Assembly: GCA_028829895.1 (NCBI GenBank)
Contig: CM054181.1
Location: forward strand, 67,509,259-67,573,258
Direction: 5' to 3'
Length of the DNA stretch: 64,000 bases
Source: Sinotaia quadrata
Taxonomy: Eukaryota; Mollusca; Gastropoda; Architaenioglossa; Viviparidae
Of this stretch, positions 61,800 to 64,000 are shown in pieces; the stretch's first letter is position 1; the number at the start of each line of letters is the position of its first letter. Under the pieces are notes generated by a model that ran no database searches, was not told the DNA's origin, and worked only from the letters and a program-made list of their open reading frames with translations. The position numbers and the translations under genes are program-made.

Positions 61800-62590
61800 T
61801 ATGAGTTTCTTGTTCTTATTTGTAAACCTCTTACACATAAATTATAATAGCAGACAATTCTTAGCTATATTTGTAAACATCTTACACATAAACTATACTT
61901 GCAGACAGTTCCAATCTTATTTATAAACATATTACATATAAATTATAGTAGCATGCAGTTCTTGATCTTATTTGTAAACATCTTACACATAAATTATGAT
62001 AGCTGACAGTTCTTGAACTTCTTAATCTTATTTGTAAATACCTTACAAGTACAGTTCTGGTTCAATATTTAAACATCTAACAAATACAATATAGCAGGCA
62101 TTTCTTAGCTCTGTTTGTAATCACTTTACAATTACAGTAAAATAATAGGCAGTTTTTAGCTCTGTTTGTAATCACTTTACAAGTACAGTATAATAATAGG
62201 CAGTTCTTAGCTCTGTTTGTAACCACTTTACAATTACAGTATAATAATAGGCAGTTCTTAGCTCTGTCTGTAACCACTTTACAAGTACAGTATATAATAG
62301 GCAGTTCTTAGCTATATTTGTAACCACTTTACAAGTACAGTATAATAATAGGCAGTTCTTAGCTCTGTAACCACTTTACAAGTACAGTATACTAATAGGC
62401 AGTTCTTAGTTCTGTCTGTAACCACTTTACAAGTACAGTATACTAATAGGCAGTTCTTAGCTCTGTTTGTAAACATCTTACAAGTACAGTAAGCAGTTCT
62501 GAGCACTATTTGTAAACATCTTATACATAAAGTATAACAGGCAATTCTTAGTGTTGTTTGTAAACACCTTAGAAGTACAGTACTTTAGCA
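61800..62590. repeat. ~51-58 bp minisatellite, ~14 copies
   Basis: Units of aggcagttcttagctctgtt, tgtaaccactttacaagtac and agtataataat; outer copies (from 61808) are more diverged with acacataaattataatagca. Confidence 0.94.
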
Positions 62591-62694
62591 CCAGGTCACC
62601 AAACAATCTTAAGTCAGCGTGAACTTTCGAATAAATAAATTCTACTCGAAGGACTTAGGAAGCATACTATTTTATTATATATATATATATATAT

Positions 62695-63005
62695 ACTCAT
62701 AGTTGAACTAGCTTCTGGTTTACCATCAGAAGTAGCCTCTTTAGTTTTTATATAGCCTATTCAAGATTTTAACTAGCTTCCAATTTACCATCAGAAGTAG
62801 CCTCTTTAGTTTTTATATGCTCAAAACTTGAACTAGTTCCTGTTTGCCATAAGAAGTAGCATATTTCGCTTATGTACGCTCATCTCTGGAACTTGTTTCC
62901 AGTTTGTTTGGACATAAGAAGTGGCCCAGTTAGCTTATACAGTCAAGACTTGAGCTACCAAACGGTTTAATTGGACGTCAGAAGTGGCCTCTTTAGTTTA
63001 AAGTT
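62695..63005. repeat. ~65-70 bp minisatellite, ~5 copies
   Basis: Units contain aactagcttctggtttacca, tcagaagtagcctctttagt and ttttatat; preceded by a TA microsatellite (62677-62694). Confidence 0.9.
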
Positions 63006-64000
63006 TCTTCTGAAATGTAGTGGTATTTGTAGTAGAGATTCGTGGAAATATGCATTAATTGGCTATGTAGACTACGTCAGAGAATACTCTACGAGTCTAC
63101 GTATTTATCGGGTATTAATTTTTAAACACAAAACTTAATTCACATACATACGTACACGCTAACGAAATCACAGAAAATAACGCGATTTTGGGGAAAGGAC
63201 AGATTATATTTACCTTTTATTATTTTTTATCAGTTCTAAGCATTAAAGAGACATGCATAAGCAATGAAAAATGTATAACACAATAAGCACAGAGTGACAG
63301 TCTCTGGAAGGTCGAGCAGTCACAAGAAAACCTCTTATCCCAGTGTCGCCATCTGGCTTCCTTGACTTCCGGATTGACCCCAATCCCGTAAGTCAAAGAT
63401 CTATTCCGCCCAAGAAGAAGGGGAAAAAAGATCTTGCAAATGTCAGGTCACGCCAGAACTGTTAAAGACCAACTGTCAGACTTAGCGCCGAAATAAGCCA
63501 AATGGCCCTGGACTTTTTTTTTTCTTAGCCTGTTTGTTAGAAGTACTGACGGCAACCCTCTAGGCTATGACATTAGATCTGGCTCTCCCTTTTTTCTCTC
63601 TAAAAGCGATAAGAAAGTTGGATTGGAGAGGGGACCTCACTGCGGCTTTGGATCAATTTCATAACTCATTACGGTGAATACCGGTCTGAGCGTCACTTGA
63701 CAGAAATTGTTTCGCGTCAGTCAGTCAGGGGCATCCATTGTGGAAATCCCCAGTTAGTGCGCAGATTATGCCGACAAAGAGTGTCTAGAAACACGCGGGA
63801 ATAATAATTGCCTGGAAATCCAAAAATTATTGGAGACGTCAGATTCGTTGACAGTTGCAGATATTATGACGGATCAGTATCAGATGCAGGCGGTACACGA
63901 AGCAGCTAGGTGCAAATTAATCCCAGTCGTAACTGACGGCATAAGCAGATGGGAGTTTGTCTCTCGTTAGTTCGGGTCGTAAGTGATGGCCTAGCACAAT
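63006..64000. other. right-edge spacer, GC-richer
   Basis: GC and CpG content rise clearly after about 63300. A 70-codon stop-free plus frame lies at 63758-63970 (no early ATG), with a VHEAARCKLIPVV segment. A near-duplicate occurs at 63925-63938 and 63977-63990 (gtcgtaactgacgg and gtcgtaagtgatgg). This may be the edge of a gene or element to the right, but I cannot assign it. Confidence 0.4.

Noticed and set aside
61800..62590. Regularly spaced repeats that could suggest a CRISPR array
   Set aside because: Units are contiguous tandem copies with no unique spacers, in a eukaryotic genome; minisatellite.

Overview
The window is AT-rich animal nuclear DNA. It holds parts of three conserved eukaryotic genes with GT-AG introns, set among many minisatellites and transposon remnants. 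A nuclear copy of mitochondrial cox1 reads TGA as Trp, which excludes plants and fits an invertebrate. I infer a lophotrochozoan, most likely a mollusc, but the sequence alone does not settle the species.

Layout. (1) 206-4098, plus strand: the last three coding exons of eIF6 (60S ribosome anti-association factor); the 5' part lies outside the window. (2) 20776-8574, minus strand: a complete six-exon CFAP418 (C8orf37) gene, a ciliary/photoreceptor-base protein, convergent with eIF6. (3) 21210-45747, plus strand: a complete seven-exon VAP (VAPA/VAPB) gene, the ER membrane receptor for FFAT-motif proteins. CFAP418 and VAP start codons are 434 bp apart, facing away from each other, across a CpG-containing shared promoter with an NRF1-type palindrome. 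All exon joins given here keep frame and reproduce the known family sequences. (4) From about 52.5 kb to the right edge I recognise no gene. The stretch is largely tiled by unrelated minisatellites plus a 1.6 kb interspersed repeat, and CpG is visibly more frequent than in the gene-bearing left part.

Mobile and duplicated DNA. A TTAA-flanked (piggyBac-type) element splits a minisatellite in the last eIF6 intron. A 177 bp hAT MITE with perfect 8 bp target duplications sits inside the A box of a tRNA-derived SINE. A ~0.8 kb cox1 numt lies in VAP intron 6. One interspersed family has three copies (VAP introns 1 and 5, and downstream). The most unusual item is an array in CFAP418 intron 4 whose unit is the 3' splice site plus the first ~45 nt of CFAP418 exon 5.

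The three genes are ordinary housekeeping or ciliary genes and form no shared pathway. I found no previously undescribed multi-gene system here; the novelty is in genome structure.
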